13,183 nucleotides of DNA from Rhodospirillaceae bacterium UBA6219 (lineage in GTDB: Bacteria > Pseudomonadota > Alphaproteobacteria > Rhodospirillales > Magnetospirillaceae), in contig DISD01000076.1 in NCBI GenBank assembly GCA_002435715.1, positions 73,547-86,729 of the forward strand, given 5' to 3'. Shown here piece by piece: positions 1-7,410 of this stretch. The position numbers were made by a program, and so were the translations under genes. The notes beneath the pieces were generated by a model, which was not told where the DNA came from, made no database searches, and was given only the letters and a program-made list of their open reading frames with translations. Each line of letters starts with the position of its first letter. Positions within the stretch are counted from its first letter, which is position 1.

Positions 1-356
1 TCAAGGACCGCGACGAGGTGGTGGGTAACCAGACCCGGGTGAAAGTGGTCAAGAACAAGTTGGCGCCGCCCTTCAAGGTGGTGGATTTCGACATCATGTA
101 TGGCGAAGGCGTGTCCAAGACCGGTGAATTGATCGATCTGGGCGTCAAGGCCAATGTGGTGGAAAAGTCCGGCGCCTGGTTCTCGTACAATTCCACCCGT
201 GTCGGCCAGGGCCGCGAGAACGCCAAGCAGTTCATGCGTGACAACCCGGCCATGGCCGCCGAGATCGAAGCGACCATCCGCGCCAATGCCGGTCTGGTGG
301 CCGAAGCCATGGCCAGCGGCCCCGGCGATCTGGACGGCAACGCCTCGGAAGAATAA
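1..356 (+). CDS. recA: RecA recombinase, C-terminal part (5' end outside window)
   Basis: This is the last ~117 codons of RecA, the DNA-strand-exchange ATPase of homologous recombination and co-protease of the SOS response. The reading frame is already open at base 3 (KDRDEVVGNQTRVKVV), so the gene starts upstream of the window. The recognisable RecA segments are VGNQTRVKVVKNKLAPPFK, which belongs to the L2/C-terminal core region, then FDIMYGEGVSKTGELIDLGV and the GAWFSYNSTRVGQGRENAK block. The Walker A and B motifs lie outside the window. The C-terminus ends in an acidic tail (GPGDLDGNASEE), as is usual for RecA, where the tail tunes DNA access. An intrinsic terminator follows within 40 bases, so transcription probably ends here and the next gene is separate. 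Identification is secure from the motif string; any LexA box would be upstream and unseen. Confidence 0.97.
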   Translation, partial: KDRDEVVGNQTRVKVVKNKLAPPFKVVDFDIMYGEGVSKTGELIDLGVKANVVEKSGAWFSYNSTRVGQGRENAKQFMRDNPAMAAEIEATIRANAGLVAEAMASGPGDLDGNASEE

Positions 357-393
357 TCCCACGGCGACCGTTGGTCCGCGCTGACGGTTACCG

Positions 394-426
394 ACGCCGC
401 CCGGCCCCCAGGCCGGGTGGCGTTTT
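394..426 (+). terminator. Intrinsic terminator of recA
   Basis: Bases 396-406 pair with 411-421 in an 11-bp GC-rich stem containing one G-T wobble, closed by the 4-base loop CCCA. C95-G422 and A94-T423 equivalents (395/422 and 394/423) extend the stem. The T run 423-426 follows directly. It sits 38 bases after the recA stop, the expected place for a rho-independent terminator. The GTG at 417 that would extend the next gene lies inside this hairpin, which argues for the downstream ATG start at 447. Confidence 0.8.
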
Positions 427-446
427 CATGTGCGTCGGGAAACGGC

Positions 447-1265
447 ATGCAACGGGCTGGGCACTTGATTCTGAAAGGGATCATCTTCACCGTTCTGACT
501 GCGCTCACCCAGATTGGCGGCATCGCCTATGCTGTGGCGTCGCTCGCGTGGTCAGCGCAAAGACGCCGCCACATCCCCACCGCCTTGACCCGCTTTCTCG
601 TACCGGCCACCGCCATCACCCTTTATGCCGTGATGACCGCCTTTGTCGCCCCCCCCTTGGCGGCCCATTGGGGACGCCAGCGCTTGCCATGCACACAAGG
701 CGAAACCCTGGTCCCGGCAACCCGCCTCACCTGCTGGCTGAACCGGGGCTATGTCAGCAGCGAAACCCTGACGTTACTCAGTGACTTGGGGCACGACCTG
801 TCTCGGCGTTTTCCGGGGTCCCGCCTCGGTGTTCTGGAAGGGGGATTCCCCTTCATCGACGGCTTCCCGTTGGTACCGCATCTCAGCCATCGGGACGGGC
901 GCAAGGTGGATCTTTCGTTCTTCTACCTCGACGAAAACGGTAATCCCCGACCTGACGGATCACCGTCCACTCTGGGCTATTTCGTGTACGTCCAGCCCAC
1001 AGCCACGGACACCCAACCGTGTCGAAACCGCTTCACCCCCTTGCGGTGGGACTTCGCATGGCTGCAGACAGATGCGCCCAATTGGCCCATGGATGCCCAA
1101 AGAACCCAATGGATGGTCCACTGGTTGAAGAACCGTCCCGAGGTCGTCCGCCTGTTCCTGGAACCCCATTTGGCTGAAAGATTGGGTGAAAACGGCGGAA
1201 AACTGCGCTTCCAAGGCTGTCAGGCGGCGCGACACGACGACCATCTGCACGTACAAACCCGTTAA
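447..1265 (+). CDS. Membrane-anchored LAS-type (M15/M74-like) zinc metallopeptidase, putative murein hydrolase
   Basis: A 272-aa protein with two predicted N-terminal membrane helices (about residues 8-35 and 49-72) and a C-terminal catalytic-looking domain. Residues H148 and D155 fit the LAS-peptidase pattern of His, seven residues on, Asp (SHRDGRKVD). The C-terminal HDDHLHV (263-269) supplies the last His of an HxH motif as in MepA, so the likely zinc ligands are H148, D155 and H268. LAS enzymes (MepA, VanX/VanY, L-Ala-D-Glu endopeptidases) cut peptide stems or cross-links of murein, so a role at the periplasmic face in cell-wall remodelling is inferred. The substrate cannot be read from the sequence. 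ATG 447 is preferred to GTG 417 because GGGA lies just upstream of it and 417 is inside the recA terminator. Its TAA (1263-1265) overlaps the mutL stop on the other strand. Confidence 0.72.
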   Translation: MQRAGHLILKGIIFTVLTALTQIGGIAYAVASLAWSAQRRRHIPTALTRFLVPATAITLYAVMTAFVAPPLAAHWGRQRLPCTQGETLVPATRLTCWLNRGYVSSETLTLLSDLGHDLSRRFPGSRLGVLEGGFPFIDGFPLVPHLSHRDGRKVDLSFFYLDENGNPRPDGSPSTLGYFVYVQPTATDTQPCRNRFTPLRWDFAWLQTDAPNWPMDAQRTQWMVHWLKNRPEVVRLFLEPHLAERLGENGGKLRFQGCQAARHDDHLHVQTR

Positions 1266-3079
1266 CGTCGCCCAAACAGCTTTTCGATGTCGTTCAGACC
1301 CAGGGTGACATGGGTGGGCCGTCCATGGTTGCACTGGCCGGACAGGGGCGTCGCTTCCATCTGCCGCAAAAGCGCGTTCATCTCGGGGATGGACAGACGA
1401 CGGCCGGCACGGACGGAACCGTGACAAGCCATGGTGGCACAGACATCCACCAGCTTTTCCTTCAGCTTCAGCGCCTCGCCCCATTCCGCCAGATCGTCGG
1501 CTAGGTCGCGGATCATGGATTGCACGTCGCATTCGCCCAGGATCGCCGGGGTTTCCCGCACTACTACCGCCCCGGATCCGAATCCTTCCACCACCAGGCC
1601 GATTTCCGCTAGAATCTCGGCGGCGTCGGCCACCCGGGCGGCACCGGCTTCCCCCAGTTCCACCACTTCCGGCAGCAACAGCGCCTGGGTCTTGACCCCG
1701 CCTTCCGCCATGGCCAGCCGCATGCGTTCCAGCACTAGCCGTTCATGGGCGGCGTGCTGGTCGACGATGATCATGCCATCACGGGTTTCAGCGACGATAT
1801 AGGTGTCGTGCAATTGCGCCCTTGCCGCTCCTAAGGGGAAGTCCGTCATCTCGGGCGCCGCCGGTTCGGGCACCGGCGCCTGGGGTGGCAGGTGCAGACC
1901 GGGAATGGATTCGGCTAGCCCTGGCATGGGGGCCTGGGCGGCGATGGATTGCCAAATTTGACCTTGGCTGGGACGCGGGGTCGAGGGTTGCCATTGATAG
2001 GCACCACTGGCCGGACGTTGCGACGCCGCCGCCCCCAAAGCCCCCAAGGCGGCAGTGCTGACCGTCGAGGCGGTACGGTGACCGGCCGCCGCCAAAGCAT
2101 GGCGGATGGCCGAGACGATCAATCCGCGCACCAGTCCGGCTTCGCGGAAACGCACTTCCGACTTGGCGGGATGGACGTTGACATCCACCGCATCGGCGGG
2201 CAGATCGACGAACAAGGCGACCACCGGATGGCGGTCATGGGACAACACGTCCTGATAGGCCCCCTTGACGGCGCCGATGACCAACCGGTCCTTCACCGGC
2301 CGGCCGTTGACGAACAGATATTGATAGGCGCTGGTGCCTTTGTTGAAGGTGGGCAGACCGGCCCAGCCGGTCAGCCGCACGCCGTCGCGCTCGGCATCCA
2401 GCTCGACGGCGTTGTCCTGGAAGTCGCGACCGATGATGGCCCCCAGCCGGGACAGCAACGCTTGCGCTTTTTCGCCCTTGTGGGCGGTCAGCTTCAGCAC
2501 CGATCGCGTCCCGTCGGACAGCGAGAACCCCACCTGCGGATGGGCCATGGCCAGACGTTCCAGCACGTCCACCGCGTGACTGAGCTCGGTGCGCGGGGCC
2601 TTGAGGAATTTCAACCGCGCCGGGGTGGCGAAGAACAGGTCGCGCACCTCGACCCGGGTGCCCGGCGGGTGGGCGGCGGGAACCGGCGGCCCCTTGATCC
2701 CCCCTTCGACGCTGAGGGACCAAGCCGAATCGGCCCCCTTGGGCCGCGAGGTCAAGGTCAGCCGCGCCACCGAACCGATCGAGGGCAGGGCTTCGCCGCG
2801 AAAACCCAAATGACGGATATGAACCAGATCGTCATCGGGCAATTTCGAGGTGGCGTGACGTTCCACCGCCAATTCCAATTGCCCGCTATCCATGCCGCAA
2901 CCATCGTCGGTGACACTGATCAAGGCTTGCCCGCCTTCGGCAACCACCACGTCAACGCGGCTAGCGCCGGCGTCCAGGGCGTTTTCGACCAATTCCTTGA
3001 TGGCCGAAGCGGGACGTTCCACCACCTCGCCGGCGGCGATCTGGTTGACCAATGTGGGGGGCAGCAATCGAATGGGCAT
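1262..3079 (-). CDS. mutL: DNA mismatch repair protein MutL, endonuclease type
   Basis: MutL links mismatch recognition by MutS to strand removal. The 605-aa protein begins with the standard N-terminus MPIRLLPPTLVNQIAAGEVV. The GHKL ATPase motifs are in order: ELVENALDAGA (catalytic E32, N33), DDGCGM (58-63) and GFRGEAL (92-98). A variable proline/alanine-rich linker follows at about 340-410, then the C-terminal dimerisation domain. That domain holds a complete DQHA(X)2E(X)4E metal site (D440 to E451), ACHGSVRAG, CNHGRP (583-588) and a terminal FGR. These are the marks of MutL proteins that nick DNA themselves, as in bacteria lacking MutH, unlike E. coli MutL. A TAAGG ribosome-binding site lies 8-12 bases before the ATG. 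It is divergent from the small membrane gene at 3170 and convergent with the peptidase gene, sharing TTAA at the stops. Confidence 0.97.
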   Translation of the reverse strand: MPIRLLPPTLVNQIAAGEVVERPASAIKELVENALDAGASRVDVVVAEGGQALISVTDDGCGMDSGQLELAVERHATSKLPDDDLVHIRHLGFRGEALPSIGSVARLTLTSRPKGADSAWSLSVEGGIKGPPVPAAHPPGTRVEVRDLFFATPARLKFLKAPRTELSHAVDVLERLAMAHPQVGFSLSDGTRSVLKLTAHKGEKAQALLSRLGAIIGRDFQDNAVELDAERDGVRLTGWAGLPTFNKGTSAYQYLFVNGRPVKDRLVIGAVKGAYQDVLSHDRHPVVALFVDLPADAVDVNVHPAKSEVRFREAGLVRGLIVSAIRHALAAAGHRTASTVSTAALGALGAAASQRPASGAYQWQPSTPRPSQGQIWQSIAAQAPMPGLAESIPGLHLPPQAPVPEPAAPEMTDFPLGAARAQLHDTYIVAETRDGMIIVDQHAAHERLVLERMRLAMAEGGVKTQALLLPEVVELGEAGAARVADAAEILAEIGLVVEGFGSGAVVVRETPAILGECDVQSMIRDLADDLAEWGEALKLKEKLVDVCATMACHGSVRAGRRLSIPEMNALLRQMEATPLSGQCNHGRPTHVTLGLNDIEKLFGRR

Positions 3080-3169
3080 GGCGGCACCTTACCCCGGCCG
3101 AATCGTTTTCTCCACATCTACGCCACAAATAGGCTAAGATGCGCACAGAACTCTGCAGGCGAGGCTGAA

Positions 3170-3613
3170 ATGGCCAGCAGAATACTGAGCCAAAGACCCG
3201 TTCGAGCCAAACACCCGGTGCCGCTTCACCATCGGGTGAGTTCCCGTGTGCTCGGCACCGGGCTGGCCGCCATCGCCGTGGGGGGCACTTTGGCGTTGTG
3301 GCTGTTGATCGACGCGGAAAACAAGACCGGCGACCCCGTCGAGATGCTGGTGGCCCAGATGCAAGCAGCGGCAAAGGGTGAAAACCCGGTTCCGTTCCAC
3401 GCCTTGGGCGGCGCGTTGCGCACGCTTTATGGCCAGGGCCGTATCAACGTCATCGCCGAGGACGTCCCGTCCGGCCCCTGCGTCAAGGCCGGCTGGCGTC
3501 TGGCCAAAATCGGCACCCTGATCGTCAATGGCACCCTGCCCACCCGACTTTCGGCGGCCAAGTTGACGGAATTATGCGAAAGCGGGGCGACCTTGACCTG
3601 GATTCCCGACTAA
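3170..3613 (+). CDS. Small single-pass membrane protein of unknown function
   Basis: A 147-aa protein that I do not recognise as a named family. A basic N-terminus (residues 1-26, rich in Arg and His) precedes one strong membrane helix at about 27-48 (VLGTGLAAIAVGGTLALWLL). Roughly 100 residues follow that are predicted to lie outside the cytoplasm by the positive-inside rule. This domain has two cysteines, C104 (SGPCVKAGW) and C136 (ELCESGA), which could form a disulfide, and ends in TLTWIPD. The start is ATG 3170, with GAGG at 3161-3164 giving a 5-base spacer. The open frame continues far upstream, but that part is antisense to mutL. The gene stands alone, divergent from mutL with a 90-base spacer and convergent with the histidine kinase, 7 bases away. 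Codon use fits a real gene; function is unknown. Confidence 0.7.
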   Translation: MASRILSQRPVRAKHPVPLHHRVSSRVLGTGLAAIAVGGTLALWLLIDAENKTGDPVEMLVAQMQAAAKGENPVPFHALGGALRTLYGQGRINVIAEDVPSGPCVKAGWRLAKIGTLIVNGTLPTRLSAAKLTELCESGATLTWIPD

Positions 3614-3620
3614 GTTCCGC

Positions 3621-5372
3621 CTAAGCCGCCGGCAGCAGCATGTGGAAGGTACAGCCTTCACCCAGCTGGGACTCGATCCAGATACGGCCGCCATGCATTT
3701 CCACCACCTTGCGGCAGATGGCCAAGCCGATGCCACTGCCGGCGTATTGGGTGCCGGCGTGCAGACGCTCGAACATGCGAAACACTTTTTCATGGTATTC
3801 CGGAGCCATGCCGATCCCCTGGTCGGCCACCCGGAAGTGAACCCAATTGTCGACTGAACTGGCGTCGATGCGGATCTGCGGCGGCTGGCCCGGCTTGGAA
3901 AACTTCAAGGCGTTGCCCACCAGATTCTGGAACAGGCGCGACAAAGCCTCGCGGTTACCGCGCACCGGCGGCAACGCCGTGACCTCCATGGACGCGTTGG
4001 ATTCGGTCAGGGCCGCCGACAGCGCCTGACGCACCTCGACCACCACCTGTTCCATGTCCACCGCTTCCATCACCTGCTCGCCCCGACCCAATCGGGCATA
4101 GGACAGCAGATCGTTGATCTGGCGTCGCATGCGTTCGGCGCCGTCGATGATGAAGCCGATGAATTCGTCGGCATCGGCCCCCATCTGCCCCCGATAGCGC
4201 CGGGCCAGCAATTGGGCGAAGCTGATGATGGTGCGCACCGGTTCTTGCAAATCATGCGAGGCGGCATAGGCATATTCCTGCAATTCGGCGTTGGACAGCG
4301 CCAAATCGTGGCTTCTCGCCGCCAGGTCGCTTTGCGCCTTTTGCATCTCGGTGATCTGCCGGTTCATGTCGGTGGTCTGGACGATGAACACCCCGGTCAG
4401 CGGGCGCAACACCTTGACCAGCCCCAGAACCCCCAGCCCGACGGCACCCAACACCGCGATACCGACCCAGATCAGCAGACGGTCCACATCGGCGGTGACT
4501 TCCTGCGACGGCAGCTTCAACACCATCACCCAATCGGTGCCGGGCAAGCCACTGGCGGCATGAACCACGCCGGCGACATCGGTCATGCGGACTTCGCTAT
4601 GGCTCAACGCCTCGCCACTCAGGATCAAAGTGGGGTCATCCAGCAAGAAACCGGAATCGGACGCCATCACCACCAACGGCGACGCCCCCATTTGCACCAA
4701 CGCCGCTTCGGTCCGACCGCGCAACCCACGGACCTGGTCGATGACCGCATGCAGCGACGCGGCGCTGACGGCGACCAGATCCACCCCTTCCTGACGCCCC
4801 CCACGGCTCAGGATCGGGGCTTGAACCACCAGGACCGCCCCGCTTTCCCCTTGTTCCAAACGGACATGCAGACCCGGCTCGGCCGCCCGGGCGGTGCTGA
4901 TGCCGGTGACTTGCCCCAGGCTGGCGACGATCTGACCGTCGGCGGCGACGCGCACCACCCCCATCATGTCGGGCGACAAGTTCAAGGCGTCGCCCAACTT
5001 GTCGGCGGTGAAGGCCCGCAAATCCTCGAGACCGACTTCGCCGCGGTTATAACTTTCCAGTTTCTGACGGATGACGGTGCGGCTGGTCACCTGCTGGGCC
5101 AGTCCGATGGCGCGGCTGATCACCTCGCCGCCGGCCAGCATCTTCAGCGTCAGCTCGTGGCGCAGCGATTCCTGGGCCTCGTCACGCAAACGAAGGGCCA
5201 AAGGCGTGATCGCCAAAGCAGCGACGACAACCCCCACCATGACCATGGCCAGGGTGGCGTAAAGGACGATGTTCCGGCGCAAGCGCTCGGCATCCACGGG
5301 CGCCACGTTCTCCCCCTTGTCGACGCTCTGGTTGCGCCAGATTAGTCTGGCAGCGTCTTCAATATCAATCAT
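3621..5372 (-). CDS. Membrane sensor histidine kinase (orphan)
   Basis: A 583-aa two-component sensor kinase. A first membrane helix (about 35-58) and a second (about 298-322) enclose a ~240-residue periplasmic region whose layout (long helix, then an alpha/beta part with ADGQIVASLG) suggests a double-Cache ligand sensor. A short coiled-coil linker (MNRQITEMQKAQSDLAARS) replaces a clear HAMP domain. The HisKA domain carries the phospho-acceptor H373 in ASHDLQEPVRTI, the form seen in phytochrome-like kinases. The ATPase domain shows the N box with N487 (NLVGNALKF), DQGIGM, the F box KVFRMFERLH and the G box GSGIGLAICRKVVEMHGG. There is no receiver domain and no response-regulator gene next to it, so its partner is elsewhere; ligand unknown. 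The ATG at 5372 has no clear ribosome-binding site. An internal GTG near residue 23-26 behind GGGGGAG is an alternative start. Confidence 0.92.
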   Translation of the reverse strand: MIDIEDAARLIWRNQSVDKGENVAPVDAERLRRNIVLYATLAMVMVGVVVAALAITPLALRLRDEAQESLRHELTLKMLAGGEVISRAIGLAQQVTSRTVIRQKLESYNRGEVGLEDLRAFTADKLGDALNLSPDMMGVVRVAADGQIVASLGQVTGISTARAAEPGLHVRLEQGESGAVLVVQAPILSRGGRQEGVDLVAVSAASLHAVIDQVRGLRGRTEAALVQMGASPLVVMASDSGFLLDDPTLILSGEALSHSEVRMTDVAGVVHAASGLPGTDWVMVLKLPSQEVTADVDRLLIWVGIAVLGAVGLGVLGLVKVLRPLTGVFIVQTTDMNRQITEMQKAQSDLAARSHDLALSNAELQEYAYAASHDLQEPVRTIISFAQLLARRYRGQMGADADEFIGFIIDGAERMRRQINDLLSYARLGRGEQVMEAVDMEQVVVEVRQALSAALTESNASMEVTALPPVRGNREALSRLFQNLVGNALKFSKPGQPPQIRIDASSVDNWVHFRVADQGIGMAPEYHEKVFRMFERLHAGTQYAGSGIGLAICRKVVEMHGGRIWIESQLGEGCTFHMLLPAA

Positions 5373-5376
5373 TGCT

Positions 5377-5386
5377 GAAATATTTC
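5377..5386. promoter_or_regulatory. Perfect palindrome GAAATATTTC next to the kinase start
   Basis: This 10-base perfect palindrome lies 5-14 bases before the histidine-kinase ATG, in the spacer shared with the divergent methyltransferase genes. It overlaps the place where a ribosome-binding site would be. A regulator site is possible, but no known operator is recognised. Confidence 0.25.
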
Positions 5387-5420
5387 GGCCGTCTCGTCAG
5401 GGAAAATGTTTTGAGGCATA

Positions 5421-5430
5421 GTCGGCCGAC
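5421..5430. promoter_or_regulatory. Perfect palindrome GTCGGCCGAC upstream of the methyltransferase pair
   Basis: A second perfect 10-base palindrome in the same 81-base divergent spacer, 23 bases before the ATG at 5454. Its core CGGCCG also occurs at 5386-5391. It could be an operator or part of a leader hairpin; GC-rich palindromes of this kind also occur by chance in this genome. Confidence 0.2.
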
Positions 5431-5453
5431 AAAGACAACACCTTAGGACCATC

Positions 5454-6425
5454 ATGACGACGCCCCATTCGGTTGCCATGATCCGCCGTCTGGCCGAACA
5501 GGGAAGGATGGCCGAATCGGTCAACGCGGCCCTGGCGGCCATCGCGGCGCACCCCCAATCCTTGGAATTCAACACCCAGGCCACCTATCTGGCGGCCCGG
5601 GCGACCGCCGTGTCGAGTCAATCCATCTTGCAACAGATGTGCGTCCATCATTTCGTGGCGACGCCCGAGCAATTACTGCGCAAATTCGAGACGGCTTTCG
5701 CCGCCGCTCCTGACCGCTATGAATTGTTCATCACGTTGAGCATCGCCCTGTGCCGGCTGGAATGGACGGACTTGGCCATCCAAGCCTTCGCCAACGCGCT
5801 TAATCCGGCCCGCCCCCAGGACGTCGTCGCCAATGCCATCGTCAGGGAATACGACCATTCCGCCCAACATTACGACCAATCACCCGCTCATCACGCCAGC
5901 ATCAAGGCCTTTACCACCTTGCTGGCCGAATGCGTGGAAGGACCGCGTCGCGATCTGGCCGTTATCGACGCCGCCTGCGGGTCGGGACTGGCCGCAGCCA
6001 CGCTGCGCCCATGGTCCCAACGGCTGACCGGCATGGATTTGTCGCCGCCCATGCTGGCCATGGCCGACCAAACCGGCCTTTACGACCGGCTGGTCGAAGG
6101 CGACATGGTCGCCGCCATGGCGGCGGCACCCGACCAGGCCGATTTGGTGGTCTGTGCCGGCGGCACCTATTACCTGCGGGACTTGGCCCCGTTCCTGGCC
6201 GCCGCCCGCACCTGCCTGAAGCCGGGGGGACAATTGTTCTTCGCCGATTTTCCCGCCCTTGACGGCATGGGGGTGATGGAAACCATCGGCGGCACCTTCC
6301 GTTATTGCCGTTCCGCCGCCCTGACCCGAGCCCTGGCCGTTGAACACGGTTTTTCCGAACTTAACTGTGTCCTTGAATTGTCCTTCAACCTGCCGGCCTT
6401 CCATTGGCACTTCCGTCGGCAATGA
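5454..6425 (+). CDS. TPR-like/SAM-dependent methyltransferase, copy 1
   Basis: A 323-aa class I methyltransferase resembling the group annotated as predicted methyltransferase with TPR repeats. Residues 1-130 are helical and degenerate TPR-like (HPQSLEFNTQATYLA, DRYELFITLSIALCRLEWTDLAIQAF). The Rossmann domain follows: motif I VIDAACGSG (160-168), the acidic loop LTGMDLSPPML (D185), YDRLVEGDM, then LVVCAGGTYYLRDL and LKPGGQLFFADFP, with FRYCRSAALTRALAVEHGFSEL at the end. It should bind S-adenosylmethionine in the cytoplasm; the acceptor substrate is not deducible. ATG 5454 has AGGA five bases upstream. Copy 2 follows after 13 bases in the same direction, so the pair is probably one transcript. 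Parts of its 3' half are almost identical in DNA to copy 2. Confidence 0.85.
   Translation: MTTPHSVAMIRRLAEQGRMAESVNAALAAIAAHPQSLEFNTQATYLAARATAVSSQSILQQMCVHHFVATPEQLLRKFETAFAAAPDRYELFITLSIALCRLEWTDLAIQAFANALNPARPQDVVANAIVREYDHSAQHYDQSPAHHASIKAFTTLLAECVEGPRRDLAVIDAACGSGLAAATLRPWSQRLTGMDLSPPMLAMADQTGLYDRLVEGDMVAAMAAAPDQADLVVCAGGTYYLRDLAPFLAAARTCLKPGGQLFFADFPALDGMGVMETIGGTFRYCRSAALTRALAVEHGFSELNCVLELSFNLPAFHWHFRRQ
6049..6328 (+). repeat. Near-identical paralogue tract, copy 1 (matches 7034-7313)
   Basis: Two blocks match copy 2 at an offset of 985 bases. Bases 6049-6107 are identical over 59 bases. Bases 6174-6328 differ at only 3 of 155 positions (6215, 6254, 6277), of which one is synonymous. 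The 66 bases between the blocks (6108-6173) are clearly diverged. Confidence 0.9.
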
Positions 6426-6438
6426 AGCAGAAGCAAAG

Positions 6439-7410
6439 ATGCCCCACAGGATCATCATCGATCAGATCAACACCCTGCTGGGGAACAATCGCCCGAACGA
6501 GGCATTGACGGTTGTTTACCAGGCGATCCTTGACCATCCCCATTCCCTGGAAATCAATACCAACGCTTTGTACCTGACCCTGAACATGCCGCCCGCCTTG
6601 TGCGCGCAACATCTTGCCCAGGTTTCAGCCTGTCATCACGTGGTCGGGCTAGAGACCTTGACCGACAAGCTGATCACATTGTTTTCCAGTCATCCCGAGC
6701 GCTATGAGCTGTTCGCCACCTTGGGCAACATCCTGTGCCGCCTGGAATCAGCCGACTTGGCGATCAAAAGTTTCGACCAAGTCCTGATTGCCGCCGGTTC
6801 AGCCGACATCGCCGCCAAAGCCATCGTCGGCGAATACCAAGCCACGGCGGCAAGCTATGACGGCGTCGACGCCCATCAGGCCAGTGGCCAGAACTTCGTC
6901 ACCTTGCTGGCCGAATGCCTGCAAGGTCCCCGTCACCGACTGAACATTGTCGACGCCGCCTGCGGCTCGGGTCTGGCGGGTCCGGCTTTACGCCCCTGGG
7001 CCGCCAGCCTGACCGGTTTGGACCTGTCGCCGACCATGCTGGCCATGGCCGACCAAACCGGCCTTTACGACCGGCTGGTCGAAGGCGACATGACCGACAC
7101 CCTGAATGCCATGCCGGAAAGCGCCGATTTGCTGATTTGTGCCGGGGCCACCTGTTATCTGCGGGACTTGGCCCCGTTCCTGGCCGCCGCCCGCACCTGG
7201 CTGAAGCCGGGGGGACAATTGTTCTTCGCCGATTTTCCGGCCCTTGACGGCATGGGGGTGAAGGAAACCATCGGCGGCACCTTCCGTTATTGCCGTTCCG
7301 CCGCCCTGACCCGGGAGATGGCCGCCGCGCACGGTTTTTCCGAACTCAACGGCATTCTTGAACTGTCCTTCACCCTGCCCGCCTTCCACTGGCATTTCCG
7401 CAAGGAATGA
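6439..7410 (+). CDS. TPR-like/SAM-dependent methyltransferase, copy 2 (tandem paralogue)
   Basis: A tandem paralogue of the preceding gene, also exactly 323 aa and alignable without gaps (constant offset of 985 bases). The TPR-like N-terminal half shares about 40% of residues with copy 1 by hand count over residues 1-150 (HPHSLEINTNALYLT, ERYELFATLGNILCRLESADLAI). The methyltransferase core is retained: IVDAACGSG, LTGLDLSPTML, YDRLVEGDM, LKPGGQLFFADFP. Residues 241-292 differ from copy 1 at only two positions (C254W, M275K). ATG 6439 is chosen because it aligns with the copy 1 start; the in-frame ATG at 6340 lies inside copy 1. Ribosome binding looks weak, so translational coupling to copy 1 is plausible. 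The divergent N-terminal half suggests a different partner or substrate surface with a shared catalytic core. Its TGA abuts the stop of the convergent gene. Confidence 0.85.
   Translation: MPHRIIIDQINTLLGNNRPNEALTVVYQAILDHPHSLEINTNALYLTLNMPPALCAQHLAQVSACHHVVGLETLTDKLITLFSSHPERYELFATLGNILCRLESADLAIKSFDQVLIAAGSADIAAKAIVGEYQATAASYDGVDAHQASGQNFVTLLAECLQGPRHRLNIVDAACGSGLAGPALRPWAASLTGLDLSPTMLAMADQTGLYDRLVEGDMTDTLNAMPESADLLICAGATCYLRDLAPFLAAARTWLKPGGQLFFADFPALDGMGVKETIGGTFRYCRSAALTREMAAAHGFSELNGILELSFTLPAFHWHFRKE
7034..7313 (+). repeat. Near-identical paralogue tract, copy 2 (matches 6049-6328)
   Basis: Partner of the tract in copy 1. Identity covers 7034-7092 and, with three mismatches, 7159-7313. 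The intervening 7093-7158 is diverged at most codons. The mosaic pattern fits gene conversion between the tandem genes. Confidence 0.9.

Noticed and set aside
417..446. GTG 417 as start of the peptidase gene
   Set aside because: The codon lies in the right arm of the recA terminator hairpin and lacks a ribosome-binding site; ATG 447 has GGGA upstream.
1949..3169. Long open frame on the + strand leading into the small gene at 3170
   Set aside because: It is fully antisense to mutL, whose motifs are intact. The translation (GQ-, H- and R-rich) has the look of a GC-rich shadow frame. Only the part from 3170 is kept.
4212..5345. 377-codon open frame antisense to the histidine kinase
   Set aside because: Composition is dominated by His, Gln, Asp and Gly with no domain, while the kinase on the other strand has every expected motif.
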